64,000 bases of DNA from Nocardia niwae NBRC 108934 = DSM 45340 (lineage in GTDB: Bacteria > Actinomycetota > Actinomycetes > Mycobacteriales > Mycobacteriaceae). This document shows, in pieces, positions 1 to 9,096 of the stretch; position 1 is the first letter of the stretch; the number at the start of each line of letters is the position of its first letter. The position numbers were made by a program, and so were the translations under genes. A model generated the notes under the pieces. The model was given only the letters and a program-made list of their open reading frames with translations, was not told the DNA's origin and did not search any database. Location of the stretch: assembly GCF_001613465.1 (NCBI RefSeq), contig NZ_BDCK01000016.1, positions 186,001 through 250,000 of the forward strand. Reading direction: 5' to 3'.

Positions 1-198
1 GATGCCGTGCGGCCGCGGACGCAAACGCGCCAGCCCGTCCACGGTGGCGGCGCCGACCGGGATGGTCGTCCTGGTCACCGGAAAGGTTCGCAGCATCGGC
101 CGCACCACGCCCATGCAGGTGGCCAGCAGCAGGCGCGACTGCGCGCTGGGGCCCTTCGGATTCATCACCACGCCGGGCTCACCGTCTCTGGTCGCCAT
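1..198 (-). CDS. alpha/beta hydrolase (5' part only, runs off the window)
   Basis: The reverse strand is open from an ATG at 198 to the window edge, giving 66 residues that begin [20 protein letters not shown]. The next stretch ([20 protein letters not shown]) resembles the amphipathic N-terminal cap that precedes the catalytic core in actinobacterial lipase/esterase-like alpha/beta hydrolases. No catalytic motif (HGGG, GxSxG) is inside the window, so the family call is inference from the N-terminus only. A GAGGT ribosome-binding stretch lies just upstream of the ATG. The gene is divergent from rmlA with about 230 bp between them. Confidence 0.45.
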   Translation of the reverse strand, partial: MATRDGEPGVVMNPKGPSAQSRLLLATCMGVVRPMLRTFPVTRTTIPVGAATVDGLARLRPRPHGI

Positions 199-426
199 CG
201 CGCACCTACCTCACAACTGGCGCGCCGAATCACGACCGGACCGAGGTCGCCCAGGCGAGCTGTCGGCGCTGACATCTCACGCGGAGTCTTTTCAGAACAC
301 CACGCGCATCGTGACCTACGCAACAGAATCGCTCCAACACAGTCCCCGCGAAACAGCCGTGACCGAATCGAGGACTACTCGGAACCTCACCGAATCCCGG
401 AGCCGCCGAACTGGCAGACTCCAACC

Positions 427-1299
427 ATGCGCGGAATCATTCTGGCGGGCGGCACCGGCTCCCGGTTGCACCCGATCACGCGCGGGGTGAGCAAGCAGCT
501 GGTCCCGGTCTACGACAAACCCATGGTCTACTACCCCCTTTCCACGCTGATGCTCGCGGGGATCAGGGACATCCTGGTGATCACGACGCCCGAGGACGCA
601 GCGGCGTTCCGGCGGCTGCTCGGCGACGGCACGCAGTTCGGGCTGTCGCTCAGCTATGTGGTCCAGCCCGAGCCCGACGGCCTGGCCAGGGCCTTCGTCC
701 TGGGCGCCGATCACATCGGCGGGGATTGCGCCGCATTGGTGCTCGGCGACAACATCTTTCACGGTCCCGGTCTCGGCACCAGCCTCAATCGTTTCCACGG
801 GATCGACGGCGGCGCGGTGTTCGCGTACTGGGTGTCCGACCCGACCGCCTACGGCGTGGTGGAGTTCACCGGCGGACGCGCGGTGTCCATCGAGGAGAAG
901 CCCAAAGTTCCCCGGTCGAACTACGCCATTCCGGGGCTGTACTTCTACGACAACGACGTGGTGGAGATCGCGCGGTCGCTCCGGCCGTCCGCGCGCGGCG
1001 AATACGAGATCACCGACATCAATCGCGCCTACCTGGAACAGGATCGCCTGAGCGTGGACGTACTCGCCCGCGGCACCGCGTGGCTGGACACCGGTACCTT
1101 CGATTCCCTGCTCGACGCGGCCAATTACGTGCGCACCATCGAGGAGCGGCAGGGCCTCAAGATCGGCGTCCCCGAGGAGGTGGCCTGGCGGATGGGCTTC
1201 ATCGACGACGAGCAGCTGCGCAGACTCGCCGAACCGATGGTCCGCTCCGGGTACGGCCGCTACCTGCTGGATCTTCTCGACCGCGGACGGGACTGGTGA
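427..1299 (+). CDS. rmlA: glucose-1-phosphate thymidylyltransferase
   Basis: A 290-aa RmlA/RfbA enzyme that joins glucose-1-phosphate and dTTP to make dTDP-glucose, the first step to dTDP-rhamnose in the cytosol. The nucleotide-binding signature LAGGTGSRL is at residues 6-14. The family sequences [25 protein letters not shown] and [11 protein letters not shown] follow in the usual order, and the length is standard. The ATG at 427 is chosen because homology begins right there ([14 protein letters not shown]); longer upstream reading frames look non-coding. The next gene, rmlC, starts 2 bp after the stop, so the two are almost certainly co-transcribed. In mycolata the rhamnose is needed for the linker between peptidoglycan and galactan, which fits the rest of the window. 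Confidence 0.96.
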   Translation: MRGIILAGGTGSRLHPITRGVSKQLVPVYDKPMVYYPLSTLMLAGIRDILVITTPEDAAAFRRLLGDGTQFGLSLSYVVQPEPDGLARAFVLGADHIGGDCAALVLGDNIFHGPGLGTSLNRFHGIDGGAVFAYWVSDPTAYGVVEFTGGRAVSIEEKPKVPRSNYAIPGLYFYDNDVVEIARSLRPSARGEYEITDINRAYLEQDRLSVDVLARGTAWLDTGTFDSLLDAANYVRTIEERQGLKIGVPEEVAWRMGFIDDEQLRRLAEPMVRSGYGRYLLDLLDRGRDW

Positions 1300-1301
1300 G
1301 C

Positions 1302-1850
1302 ATGGATTTCCGGGAGCTCGCGGTGCCGGGCGCGTGGGTGGTCACGCCGCGCCAGCACGGCGACGATCGCGGCATGTTCCTCGAGGGGTTCAAGGCCTCG
1401 GAGTTCGAGAAGGCGACCGGGCGGCCGTTCGACCTGCGGCAGGTGAACTGCTCGGTGTCGGCCGCCGGGGTGCTGCGTGGCATCCACTACACCGAGGACC
1501 CACCCGGGCAGGCGAAGTACGTGACCTGCGTGCGCGGCGCGTTCCTCGACGTGGTGGTCGACCTGCGCCCCGGCTCGCCGACCTACGGGCGCTGGGACAG
1601 TGTGCTGCTCGATGACGTCGACCGACGCTCGGTGTTCCTCTCCGAAGGTCTCGGCCACGCGATCCTCTCCCTGGAGGACGGCTCGACGGTCACCTACCTG
1701 TGCTCCCTGGAGTACCAGCCGGAGTTCGACCACGATATCGACGCGTTCGATCCCACGCTGGGCATCGAGTGGCCCCGGGTGGGGCGCGACGGCAAGGAAC
1801 TCACCTTCGTCCGTTCCGCGAAAGACACTGTGGCTCCGCCGTTCTCCTGA
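1302..1850 (+). CDS. rmlC: dTDP-4-dehydrorhamnose 3,5-epimerase
   Basis: A 182-aa cupin epimerase converting dTDP-4-keto-6-deoxyglucose to the L-rhamnose configuration. The family hallmark RGIHYTEDPPGQAKYVTCVR, holding the catalytic His, is around residues 60-79, followed by VVVDLRPGSPTYGRW. The C-terminal half has LSEGLGHAILSLED, matching the region before the second active-site part. The start is ATG 1302. A GTG two codons upstream (1296) overlaps the rmlA stop and is a possible alternative start. It forms a two-gene operon with rmlA; the later-acting RmlB and RmlD genes are not in the window. Confidence 0.95.
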   Translation: MDFRELAVPGAWVVTPRQHGDDRGMFLEGFKASEFEKATGRPFDLRQVNCSVSAAGVLRGIHYTEDPPGQAKYVTCVRGAFLDVVVDLRPGSPTYGRWDSVLLDDVDRRSVFLSEGLGHAILSLEDGSTVTYLCSLEYQPEFDHDIDAFDPTLGIEWPRVGRDGKELTFVRSAKDTVAPPFS

Positions 1851-2005
1851 TCCGAGCGAGGGATTCGGCGGCGTCTCGACGTCGATGCCCGGTCCGAGCG
1901 AGACCACCGGTCCGAAGCCCGCCCGACGGGCCGAGGGAAGCAGTCGCATACGCCGAGCGCCGCCACCCGGAGCGGGTGACGGCGCGAGGGCGGACGATGC
2001 GACGA

Positions 2006-3472
2006 TCAGCCGACGAGTTCCAGTTCCTGCGGCGCTTCCGCCGCCGCCTTCTCGCCGCGGAACCGTGGGACGAAGGCCAGCAGGGCGACCAGCGCGCCGA
2101 CGATGGACACGCCCGCGGCGAACTCCAGACCCGGGCGGTAGGTGTCGAGCATCCCCGCGGCGGAGATGTCGGCGTGTGCTCCGGAAGAGATGATCGCCGT
2201 GGTCACCGCGAGCACGATTGCCGCGCCGACCTGCATGGACGTCTGCAGCACGCCGGCGGCGAGGCCCTGCTCCTCGTCCTCGATGCCGTTGGTGGCCTGG
2301 ATGTTGATGGCGGGGAAGCCGACCCACCCGATGCCGATGAGCAGCACCGCGGGCAGCAGCATGGTCAGGTAGGAAGGGGCGGTGTCCAGCCGCAGGAACA
2401 GCAGGTATCCGACGGCCATCACGACCATGGTCACCGCGATCACCGGCCCGGTGCCGAAGCGATCCACCAGCTTGTCGGAGAAGAAGGCCGACAGCACCAC
2501 CAGCAGACCGACCGGCAGCAGCGCCATGGCCAGCTTCAGCGGCGACCAGTCGAGGGTGTCCTGCATGTACAGGGTCACGATGAACTGCCAGCTGAAGTAG
2601 GAACCCGCCACCGCGACGATCGCGAGGCTGGCGCGGACCAGCGACGACTTGCGCAGGATGCCGAGGCGAACCAGCGGGTAGCGCACCCGCTTCTCCACCG
2701 CGACGAACCCGGCGAACAGCGCGACGACCGCGAGGAACGAGCCGATGGTGCGTGCCGAGGCCCAGCCGGCTTCCGGCGCGGCGACCACGGTGTAGACCAG
2801 CAGCAGCATGGCGGCGGTGGACAGCAGCGCGCCCAGCAGGTCGTGTCCGCCTTCTTCGGCAGGCTTGTCCTTGGGCACCAGCACGTACGCTGCGGCCAGC
2901 GCGGCGAGCGCGATCGGCACCGGGAGCAGGAAGGTCCAGCGCCAGCCGACACCGGTCATCAGGCCGCCGAACAGCAGGCCCATCGAGTAGCCGCCCGCGC
3001 CGAAGACGGTGTAGATGGACAGCGCCTTGTTCCGGGCCGGACCCTCGCCGAAGTTGGTGGTGATGATGGACAAGCCGGTCGGCGCGGTGAACGCGGCGGC
3101 GAGGCCCTTGACGAAGCGGGTGAGGATCAGCAGCGGACCGGAGCTGACCAGGCCGCCGGCCAGCGAGGCGACTGCGAAGATCGCGAGCGCGATCAGGAAG
3201 ACCTTGCGCCGCCCGAGCAGATCGGCGGTGCGGCCGCCGAGCAGCAGCAGACCGCCGTAGCCGAGCACGTAGCCGCTGACCAGCCACTGAAGGGTGGAGG
3301 TGGACAGATCGAGTTCCGCGCCGATGGACGGCAGCGCGACACCGATCATCGAGACGTCGAGGCCGTCGAGGAACAACACGATGCACAGCGTGATCAGCAT
3401 GCCCCAAAGCCGGGCTGACCATCTGGTCGGATCGGTCGCCTGAGCGGCCGAGAGCGTTGCTGGTGAAGTCAT
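2006..3472 (-). CDS. MFS multidrug exporter, DHA2 (14-TM) type
   Basis: A 488-aa polytopic membrane protein of the drug:H+ antiporter-2 family. It opens with a hydrophobic segment carrying LDGLDVSMIGVALPSI (TM1; the usual Asp of family motif D1), then GGRTADLLGRRKVFL, the cytoplasmic loop-2 motif A, near residues 79-93, then PTGLSIITTNFGEGPARNKAL. About 14 hydrophobic stretches can be counted. The chosen start is ATG 3472 (MTSPATLSAAQ); a longer frame reaches 3511 but would run through the operator. It is divergent from a MarR gene across an 85-bp gap with clear inverted repeats, so it is probably a MarR-controlled efflux pump. The substrate cannot be told from sequence. Confidence 0.9.
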   Translation of the reverse strand: MTSPATLSAAQATDPTRWSARLWGMLITLCIVLFLDGLDVSMIGVALPSIGAELDLSTSTLQWLVSGYVLGYGGLLLLGGRTADLLGRRKVFLIALAIFAVASLAGGLVSSGPLLILTRFVKGLAAAFTAPTGLSIITTNFGEGPARNKALSIYTVFGAGGYSMGLLFGGLMTGVGWRWTFLLPVPIALAALAAAYVLVPKDKPAEEGGHDLLGALLSTAAMLLLVYTVVAAPEAGWASARTIGSFLAVVALFAGFVAVEKRVRYPLVRLGILRKSSLVRASLAIVAVAGSYFSWQFIVTLYMQDTLDWSPLKLAMALLPVGLLVVLSAFFSDKLVDRFGTGPVIAVTMVVMAVGYLLFLRLDTAPSYLTMLLPAVLLIGIGWVGFPAINIQATNGIEDEEQGLAAGVLQTSMQVGAAIVLAVTTAIISSGAHADISAAGMLDTYRPGLEFAAGVSIVGALVALLAFVPRFRGEKAAAEAPQELELVG

Positions 3473-3495
3473 GCGGGGAACATTACATGCGTGTG

Positions 3496-3519
3496 CATTA
3501 AATGCCAACACATTTAATG
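3496..3519. promoter_or_regulatory. MarR-type operator between the exporter and its regulator
   Basis: A perfect 9-bp inverted repeat, CATTAAATG at 3496-3504 and CATTTAATG at 3511-3519 with a 6-bp spacer. Each arm is itself nearly palindromic (GCATT-A-AATGC at 3495-3505). It is a conspicuous AT-rich island in the 85-bp divergent intergenic region, typical of MarR repressor sites that control both genes. Confidence 0.75.
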
Positions 3520-3557
3520 TCGTTGCATAGACACGGCTGTCCCACTAAGATGGGGCC

Positions 3558-3986
3558 ATGTCGAAGCCGACCACCGTGAGCACACCCCGGCGCGCGACCG
3601 CGCCGGCCGGGCTGGTTGGAGAGTGGCGCGAGCTGCTCGACCGGCACGCGGCGGTGAGTTGCGCACTCGAGAAAGCGCTCCAGAACGGTCACCGGATCGG
3701 GCTCAGCGAATTCGAGACGCTGGATCGGTTGATCGACGCGAACTGCGGCGACTACCGGATGAGCGACCTGGCCAACGACATCTACCTCAGCCAGAGCGCG
3801 CTCTCGCGAGCCGTGGCCCGGCTGGAACGCGACGGGCTGGTCCAGCGCACCATGTGCGCGGAAGACCGCCGCGCCGTATTCGTCTGCCTCACCGAGAAGG
3901 GCCGCGAAGTCTACGAGCAGGCCCTGCCCACCCACCGCGCGGTGTTGAACGACACCTGGGACCTGCCGGGGCCGCCGCGGTGCTGA
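3558..3986 (+). CDS. MarR family transcriptional regulator
   Basis: A 142-aa winged-helix regulator. The helix-turn-helix is seen as MSDLANDIYLSQSALSRAVA (about residues 74-93), followed by LERDGLVQR and the wing CAEDRRAVFVCLTEKGREVY, all in family order. The length is typical. It is divergent from the DHA2 exporter and probably represses both genes through the palindromes at 3496-3519, with release by an unknown ligand. The start is ATG 3558, directly after the operator region. Confidence 0.92.
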   Translation: MSKPTTVSTPRRATAPAGLVGEWRELLDRHAAVSCALEKALQNGHRIGLSEFETLDRLIDANCGDYRMSDLANDIYLSQSALSRAVARLERDGLVQRTMCAEDRRAVFVCLTEKGREVYEQALPTHRAVLNDTWDLPGPPRC

Positions 3987-4006
3987 TCAGCGCCGGATAG
4001 CGCGGC

Positions 4007-4882
4007 TCAGAGCGATTTCCGAGCTTCTTCGATGCGCGTGCGCGGGTCGACCGCCGCCGCCTCGATGCTCGCGAATGCCGTTCGAAAGCGTCCGATCTCG
4101 TGTTCCTTGTCCACGTAGACCGGCCCGGTGAACGCTTCCAGATAGACCACCGGCGGTTCGGGCGGCTCGCCGGAACGCGCCTCGTGGAACTCCAGCAGCA
4201 CGAACCGGCCCGAGGTCATGCCGTCGTGATAGCCGCAATCCATGGGAACCAGGCGGATCCGGACGTTCGGCAACTCGGCCATCCGCAGCAGATGATCGAG
4301 TTGCCCGGAGGTCACCTCCGGACCACCGATGCGCCGGCGCAGCACCGTCTCGTCGATCAGCGCGTCCAGCACCAACGGCTCGTCCGGGCGATTGACCAGC
4401 GCCTGCCTGGCCTGACGTAGGCGCACCCTGCGATCGATCTCGTCGGCGGACAGCTCCGGGTGCGCCGCCGCGATCACCGCCCGGGTGTAGCCCTCGGTTT
4501 GCAGCAGCCCCGGGACCAGCTCGTTCTCATAGGTGAACACCCGGGCGGCCGCCTCTTCCAACCCGATGTAGACGTCGAAGCCCTCGGGGATCACGTCACC
4601 GTAGGCGGTCCACCAACCCTTGGCCTTCGTGTCGCGCGCCAGCGCGCGCAGTGGTTCGAGCAGATCGGGCGGAGCGCCGTAGACCTTGCACATCGCCTCG
4701 ACGTCCAGCCCGCGCAGTGAGGTCTGGCCGGTCTCGATCCGCCAGATCTTCGCCTCCGACCACTCCAGCTGCCGCGCGGCTACCCGCGTGGTCATCCCGG
4801 CGCGGTTGCGCAGGTCACGCAGGTGCCTGCCGAGCTGCCGTCGCGGCATGGTCGATCCGGTCGTTCCTTGCGGTAAAGCCAT
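4007..4882 (-). CDS. XRE-family regulator with DUF5753 domain
   Basis: A 291-aa protein with an N-terminal helix-turn-helix (LGRHLRDLRNRAGMTTRVAA ... LEWSEAKIWRIETGQTSL, about residues 17-58) and a long C-terminal DUF5753 domain (YENELVPGLLQTEGYTRAVI; later MTSGRFVLLEF and PPVVYLEAFTGPVYVDKEHE). This is a very common streptomycete/nocardial regulator family. Its genes usually sit beside a small DUF397 gene; none is present on either side here. The start is ATG 4882, preceded by GGGGGGAAGC. An in-frame ATG 30 bp upstream exists but would place the ribosome-binding site inside the gene. Confidence 0.9.
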   Translation of the reverse strand: MALPQGTTGSTMPRRQLGRHLRDLRNRAGMTTRVAARQLEWSEAKIWRIETGQTSLRGLDVEAMCKVYGAPPDLLEPLRALARDTKAKGWWTAYGDVIPEGFDVYIGLEEAAARVFTYENELVPGLLQTEGYTRAVIAAAHPELSADEIDRRVRLRQARQALVNRPDEPLVLDALIDETVLRRRIGGPEVTSGQLDHLLRMAELPNVRIRLVPMDCGYHDGMTSGRFVLLEFHEARSGEPPEPPVVYLEAFTGPVYVDKEHEIGRFRTAFASIEAAAVDPRTRIEEARKSL

Positions 4883-5087
4883 GCTTCCCCCCTGTTTCGA
4901 CGTGCCCCGCACCGCGAATCGTGTCCGTCTGCGGTCCGGCGCGCCCTACCCTGAACACCCGAGGTGGATGTGCCGGGTACCGGAACAGCATTGTTCACAG
5001 TGAAACTCACAGCGGTCACGGCGCGTGTCTCAGCCAGGCCGATGGCTACCGCGAGTCAAACCACTTCCGCACGGCGCGATTTCGCTT

Positions 5088-5666
5088 CTACCTGCGCGGG
5101 CCGCGCTTGCGGAAGCGCCAGAACTGCACCGCCCGAACGTCTTCGGACAGCTGGTTGACCGGCTCGGCCACGTCCGACAACGCCTGGAACAGGTCGTCGG
5201 CCAGCTCGCTGATGTGTTCCACCCTGGTGGCCAGGCGCGAGGCGTTCACCAGGAACTCCAGCATCAGGCGCACGGCGGCCGCGATTGTCAGGCCGAGCGG
5301 GACCCCCAGCACCGCGGCGAGCACGCCCAGCACCGCGGACGCCCGCCAGGCCGAGACGGTCAGCGTGATGGGCACGGCGAACGCGAACACCAGCCCCAGG
5401 ATGTAGGCCAGCGGCAAGAGCGTGCGGGTGGCCGGGCGATGGAACTGCACGTCGACCAGGGCCCGTGCGGCCGCCGCGCTCCACTGCGCGAACGCGTGCG
5501 GACTGCGGAACGGCTCGGCGGGCTGTTCTTCGCCGGAGGCGGCCCCGGCGAACCGCTTGGCCGCCGAATCCTTCCACGTCGGCCAGCGCGACTCGGCCTC
5601 GTACTCCTCGGGGTCCGCGACCGGACGGTCCGCGGACCCGCCCGTACTATGCGATTCATCACTCAT
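5088..5666 (-). CDS. DUF4282 domain membrane protein
   Basis: A 192-aa protein with an acidic, disordered N-terminal half (about residues 1-70), then the DUF4282 core: RALVDVQFHRPATRTLLPLA, two hydrophobic helices (AYILGLVFAFAVPITLTVSA and VLGVLAAVLGVPLGLTIAAA), and a short basic cytoplasmic tail ending FRKRGPRR. The function of the family is unknown. Two in-frame ATGs, at 5666 and 5696, each follow an identical GGAGGAGGA ribosome-binding sequence with the same 6-nt spacing; the longer form would add ten residues (MSVRPGGGPG). Confidence 0.8.
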   Translation of the reverse strand: MSDESHSTGGSADRPVADPEEYEAESRWPTWKDSAAKRFAGAASGEEQPAEPFRSPHAFAQWSAAAARALVDVQFHRPATRTLLPLAYILGLVFAFAVPITLTVSAWRASAVLGVLAAVLGVPLGLTIAAAVRLMLEFLVNASRLATRVEHISELADDLFQALSDVAEPVNQLSEDVRAVQFWRFRKRGPRR

Positions 5667-6071
5667 TCCAGGTCCTCCTCCGGGCCTGACGCTCATGCCG
5701 TGTCCTCCTCCGCATGCGCGGGCCGTAGGTGCGCTGATGCCGAGAATCCTTCCTGCCCGGGGCGGGGGGATCCAGCTGGAAACGCACGCCGCCGGTATGT
5801 TTTCGCACCCGCAACACCCATCGCGGCCCATCCACAGCGACCTCACAGCTCCGGCGCAGCGAGTGGCCAGGTCCTGGGCCGAAAGTAGCTGCGTGGCAAC
5901 CACGGCGAGCCACCTCGGGATGCCCGGCGATACGCGGACGAACCTCTCGGAAATGAGACGTAGGCGACACTCCGGAAATTTTCTCGGAGAACGCGTAACG
6001 CCCACGGCAGCCCCCGCCGATACGACCCATGAATGCAGGACCCAGAGATCTACCGGGGAATGGAGAAGACA
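5667..6071. other. 405-bp gap with no recognised gene
   Basis: Apart from the duplicated ribosome-binding region at 5667-5712 that belongs to the DUF4282 gene, no gene-like frame was found. There is one AT-richer patch (near 5945-5985) that could hold the promoter of the following plus-strand gene. No clear terminator or repeat is seen. Confidence 0.5.
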
Positions 6072-6551
6072 GTGCGCACCACGTTTCCGACTTCCGTCAA
6101 GGCGGGCGAACTGACCGCCGCTGCGCAGGACTACGACCAGCGCGGGTGGACGGTCGCCGAAACGGCCAACGGTCTGAGCCTGATCACCGACGACGACCTG
6201 TCCGGCATCGAGGTCACCGGCGAACTGGCCGGCGAGGTCCGCCGCTTCCTGCGGGCGAACAACCTGTCCGGTGCGGTGATCGAGATTCCCGGCACGGAGC
6301 GTCGCGAGATCCACCTGGTCACCGGCGTCCGCAAGGCCACGATGGCGCTGCAGGCGCTGCGCGAGGCCGGGGCCACCGTGTACACCGACGGCGCGGGTAT
6401 CCCGCTGCCGCCCACCCAGCTCTCGGCCGGTTCGGCCTGCTGGGGCGTCGCGCCCGCCGAGGCCCGCTGGGTGCCGCCGGTCGTCGCGATCGCCGCGGCC
6501 GTCCGCGCCGCCACCACCTCACGCCGCGCCAAGCTGACCATCGCCTGCTGA
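6072..6551 (+). CDS. conserved hypothetical protein, possibly related to the prim-pol N-terminal fold
   Basis: A 159-aa protein of unknown function. The start is set at GTG 6072 because GGAGAAG lies 3 nt upstream; in-frame ATGs at 6060 and 6033 are alternatives. Visible features are AAAQDYDQRGWTVAETANG near the N-terminus and a C-terminal block with IPLPPTQLSAGSACWGVAPA and WVPPVVAIAAAVRAA. The latter recalls short actinobacterial proteins annotated as bifunctional primase/polymerase N-terminal domain. That relation is a weak resemblance, not a catalytic assignment: no acidic active-site triad is obvious. It stands alone between convergent and divergent neighbours. Confidence 0.6.
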   Translation: MRTTFPTSVKAGELTAAAQDYDQRGWTVAETANGLSLITDDDLSGIEVTGELAGEVRRFLRANNLSGAVIEIPGTERREIHLVTGVRKATMALQALREAGATVYTDGAGIPLPPTQLSAGSACWGVAPAEARWVPPVVAIAAAVRAATTSRRAKLTIAC

Positions 6552-6749
6552 GCACCCTGATCGCGTTCACCTGCTGATCGCGGGCCGGGGCCGCGCTACC
6601 CGGCCTGTTTGCGACCGGTATCCGATCAGGCGCTCCGGATCCCCACCCCGGAGCGCCGCCGGGTACCGGTCGTTCGGCGTTGCCGATATCGAGCGCGCGG
6701 ATGTCGAGCGTTCTCTTTTCAGTTTCACGACCGGACGCCAAGATGGGGT

Positions 6750-8936
6750 ATGGCCCCGATCACGCAATCGCGCAATCTGCTGCGGACCTGCCCCCTCTGT
6801 GAGGCGGTCTGCGGCCTGGACATCACCCTGGACCCCGACGACCATGTGACCTCGGTCCGCGGCGACCGCAGCGACCCCTTCAGCAAGGGCTTCATCTGCC
6901 CGAAGGGAGCCAGCTTCGGCCACCTCGACGAGGATCCGGACCGGGTGACCGAACCGCTGATCCGCGATCGCGCGACCGGCACCTGGCGCACCGTGAGCTG
7001 GGATGAAGCTTTCGATTACATCGCCGAGCGGTTTCCCGCCGTGGTGGCCGAGCACGGGAACCAATCGGCGGCGGCCTACTTGGGCAACCCCAACGCGCAC
7101 ACTGTGGCAGGCGCCCTGTACTTGCCGATACTGCTGCGGGCGCTGGGCACCAAGAACATCTACTCGGCCAGCACCGCGGATCAGATGCCCAAGCAGGTGG
7201 CCAGTGGGCTGATGTTCGGCGATCCGCTGACCGTGCCGGTGCCCGACCTGGACCGCACCGATTATCTGCTGATGCTGGGGGCCAATCCGCTGGAGTCGAA
7301 CGGCTCGCTGTGCACCGCACCGGATTTCCCGGGCAGACTGAAGGCGCTGCGCGGCAGAGGCGGTCGCTTCGTGGTGGTCGATCCGCGAGTGACCCGCACC
7401 GCGAAACTCGCCGACGAGCACTTGTTCATCCGTCCGGGCAGCGATGCGTACCTGCTGTTCGGCATTGTGCATACGCTCTTCGCCGAGCATTTGACCGACC
7501 TGCGCGTCGAGGTCACCGGGCTGGAGGAATTGCGTACCGCCGCCGCCCCGTTCGATCCGGATACGGTGGCGAGCCGCACCGGCGTACCCGCGTCGACGAT
7601 CGTGCGGCTGGCCCGCGAGCTCGCGGCGGCGCCGACCGCCGCGGTGTACGCCCGCATCGGCACCTGCACCGCGGAATTCGGCACGATCACGCAGTGGCTG
7701 GTCGACGCGATCAACGCGCTGACCGGCAACCTCGACTCCCCGGGCGGCGCCATGTTCGCCACCGCCGCGGCCGGCGGCATCCCCCGGACCAGGCCGTTCC
7801 GCGCCGGACGCTGGACCAGCCGGGTCCGCGAGCTGCCGGAGGCGATGGGCGAGTTGCCCGTCGCGACGCTCGCCGACGAGATCACCACGCCGGGCGAGGG
7901 GCAGATCCGCACCCTCGTGACGGTCGCGGGCAATCCGGTGCTGTCCGCGCCGAGCGGTGCTCGCTTGGACGAGGCGTTCGCTCAGCTCGACTTCATGGTG
8001 AGCGTGGACCGCTACGTGAACGAGACCACCAAGCACGCCGATGTGATCCTGCCTCCCCCGCGGCCGACCCAGTCCCCGCACTACGACTTCGCGCTGCTGC
8101 AATTCGCCGTGCGCAACTACACCCGCTACTCGCGCCCGCTGGTGCCGCTGGGGGACCGCCCGTCCGAGCCGGCCGTCCTGGCTCGTCTCGCCGCCGCGCT
8201 GACCGGCAGGCCGCACGACGGCTCCGACGGGGTCGATCCGCTCGCCGCCGTGGACGAACTCGTCATCGCGGGGTTGTTGCACAAGGCCGGGCTCGCGCAG
8301 CGGCGCGGCGATCTGATCGGCGAGAACAGCACCGAGCAACGCATCGACCTCATGTTGCGTCTCGGGCCGTACGGCGAATGGAACGGCGGCACACTCAACC
8401 TGCAGGTGCTGCTGGACAACCCGCACGGCATCGACCTCGGCCCGTTGCAGCCGCGCCTGCCGGGCGTGCTGCGCACCGCGAGCGGGCGGGTGGACCTGGC
8501 TCCGCAGCCGCTGCTGGACGACGTGGCGCGCATGCGGGCGCGTCTGTCCGACGCCGCACCGGAGATCGTGCTGATCGGGCGGCGGCAGCTGCGGTCCAAC
8601 AACAGCTGGATGCACAACATCGCGCCGCTGGTGAGCGGGTCCAATCGCTGCACCTTGCATATCAATCCGGCCGACGTGGAGCGGCTCGGGCTCGGCGATC
8701 AGGCGGTGGTGAAATCGGCCGCCGGGACGCTGACGGTCCCGCTGGAGCCGACCGACGCGATCATGCCCGGCGTGGTGAGCCTGCCGCACGGGTGGGGTCA
8801 TGGTGACAGCGGGCAGTCCGTGGCCCGCGCGCACGCGGGCGTCAATGCCAATGTGCTCACCGACGATTCGGTGGTCGACGCGCCGTCCGGGAACGCCGTG
8901 TTCAACGGAGTTCCGGTCACGCTGGCCCCGGCCTGA
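6750..8936 (+). CDS. molybdopterin-dependent oxidoreductase (Rv0197-like)
   Basis: A 728-aa enzyme of the formate dehydrogenase/nitrate reductase superfamily. A 4Fe-4S site is formed by Cys14, Cys17, Cys21 and Cys50 (CPLCEAVCG ... GFICPKG). Molybdopterin-domain sequences follow: LGANPLESNGS, VVVDPRVTRTAKLADEH, ETTKHADVILPPP, and the C-terminal domain IGRRQLRSNNSWMHNI with LPHGWGHGD. No selenocysteine codon is seen. No twin-arginine signal is present, so it is probably cytoplasmic. The start is ATG 6750. The gene is alone, with a strong terminator just downstream. The substrate is unknown; it resembles Mycobacterium tuberculosis Rv0197, also uncharacterised. Confidence 0.88.
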   Translation: MAPITQSRNLLRTCPLCEAVCGLDITLDPDDHVTSVRGDRSDPFSKGFICPKGASFGHLDEDPDRVTEPLIRDRATGTWRTVSWDEAFDYIAERFPAVVAEHGNQSAAAYLGNPNAHTVAGALYLPILLRALGTKNIYSASTADQMPKQVASGLMFGDPLTVPVPDLDRTDYLLMLGANPLESNGSLCTAPDFPGRLKALRGRGGRFVVVDPRVTRTAKLADEHLFIRPGSDAYLLFGIVHTLFAEHLTDLRVEVTGLEELRTAAAPFDPDTVASRTGVPASTIVRLARELAAAPTAAVYARIGTCTAEFGTITQWLVDAINALTGNLDSPGGAMFATAAAGGIPRTRPFRAGRWTSRVRELPEAMGELPVATLADEITTPGEGQIRTLVTVAGNPVLSAPSGARLDEAFAQLDFMVSVDRYVNETTKHADVILPPPRPTQSPHYDFALLQFAVRNYTRYSRPLVPLGDRPSEPAVLARLAAALTGRPHDGSDGVDPLAAVDELVIAGLLHKAGLAQRRGDLIGENSTEQRIDLMLRLGPYGEWNGGTLNLQVLLDNPHGIDLGPLQPRLPGVLRTASGRVDLAPQPLLDDVARMRARLSDAAPEIVLIGRRQLRSNNSWMHNIAPLVSGSNRCTLHINPADVERLGLGDQAVVKSAAGTLTVPLEPTDAIMPGVVSLPHGWGHGDSGQSVARAHAGVNANVLTDDSVVDAPSGNAVFNGVPVTLAPA

Positions 8937-8962
8937 CACCCCTCGAATCGCTCCCGCAAATC

Positions 8963-8999
8963 CCGACCGGCCGGAAACAGTTCCGGCCGGTCGGCTTTT
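8963..8999 (+). terminator. rho-independent terminator after the molybdopterin oxidoreductase
   Basis: A perfect 14-bp stem (CCGACCGGCCGGAA at 8963-8976 and its complement at 8981-8994), a 4-nt loop ACAG, and the tail CTTTTA. It lies 26 bp after the stop codon. Confidence 0.9.
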
Positions 9000-9081
9000 A
9001 GCTAATCGTCCGAAATGCTTGGTACGCCCGGAAATCCGAGCTATTTCCGGCCGCGATTTCGAGGTTTAACCGAGACGTTCT

Positions 9082-9096
9082 CATCTAAAATAGATG
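9082..9096. promoter_or_regulatory. palindromic AT-rich site upstream of the PPOX-fold gene
   Basis: CATCTA-AAA-TAGATG is a perfect 6-3-6 inverted repeat in an otherwise GC-rich region, flanked further out by CGAG (9071-9074) and CTCG (9101-9104). It lies about 75 bp before the next start codon, the position expected of an operator or a regulated promoter. No regulator is encoded adjacent to it. Confidence 0.4.

Noticed and set aside
1260..3422. Long open frames opposite rmlC and the MFS gene
   Set aside because: Arg/Pro/Ala-rich translations without domains, as expected for shadows of high-GC genes.
4964..5406. Plus-strand frames between the XRE and DUF4282 genes
   Set aside because: They are antisense to the DUF4282 gene and low-complexity; not a DUF397 protein.
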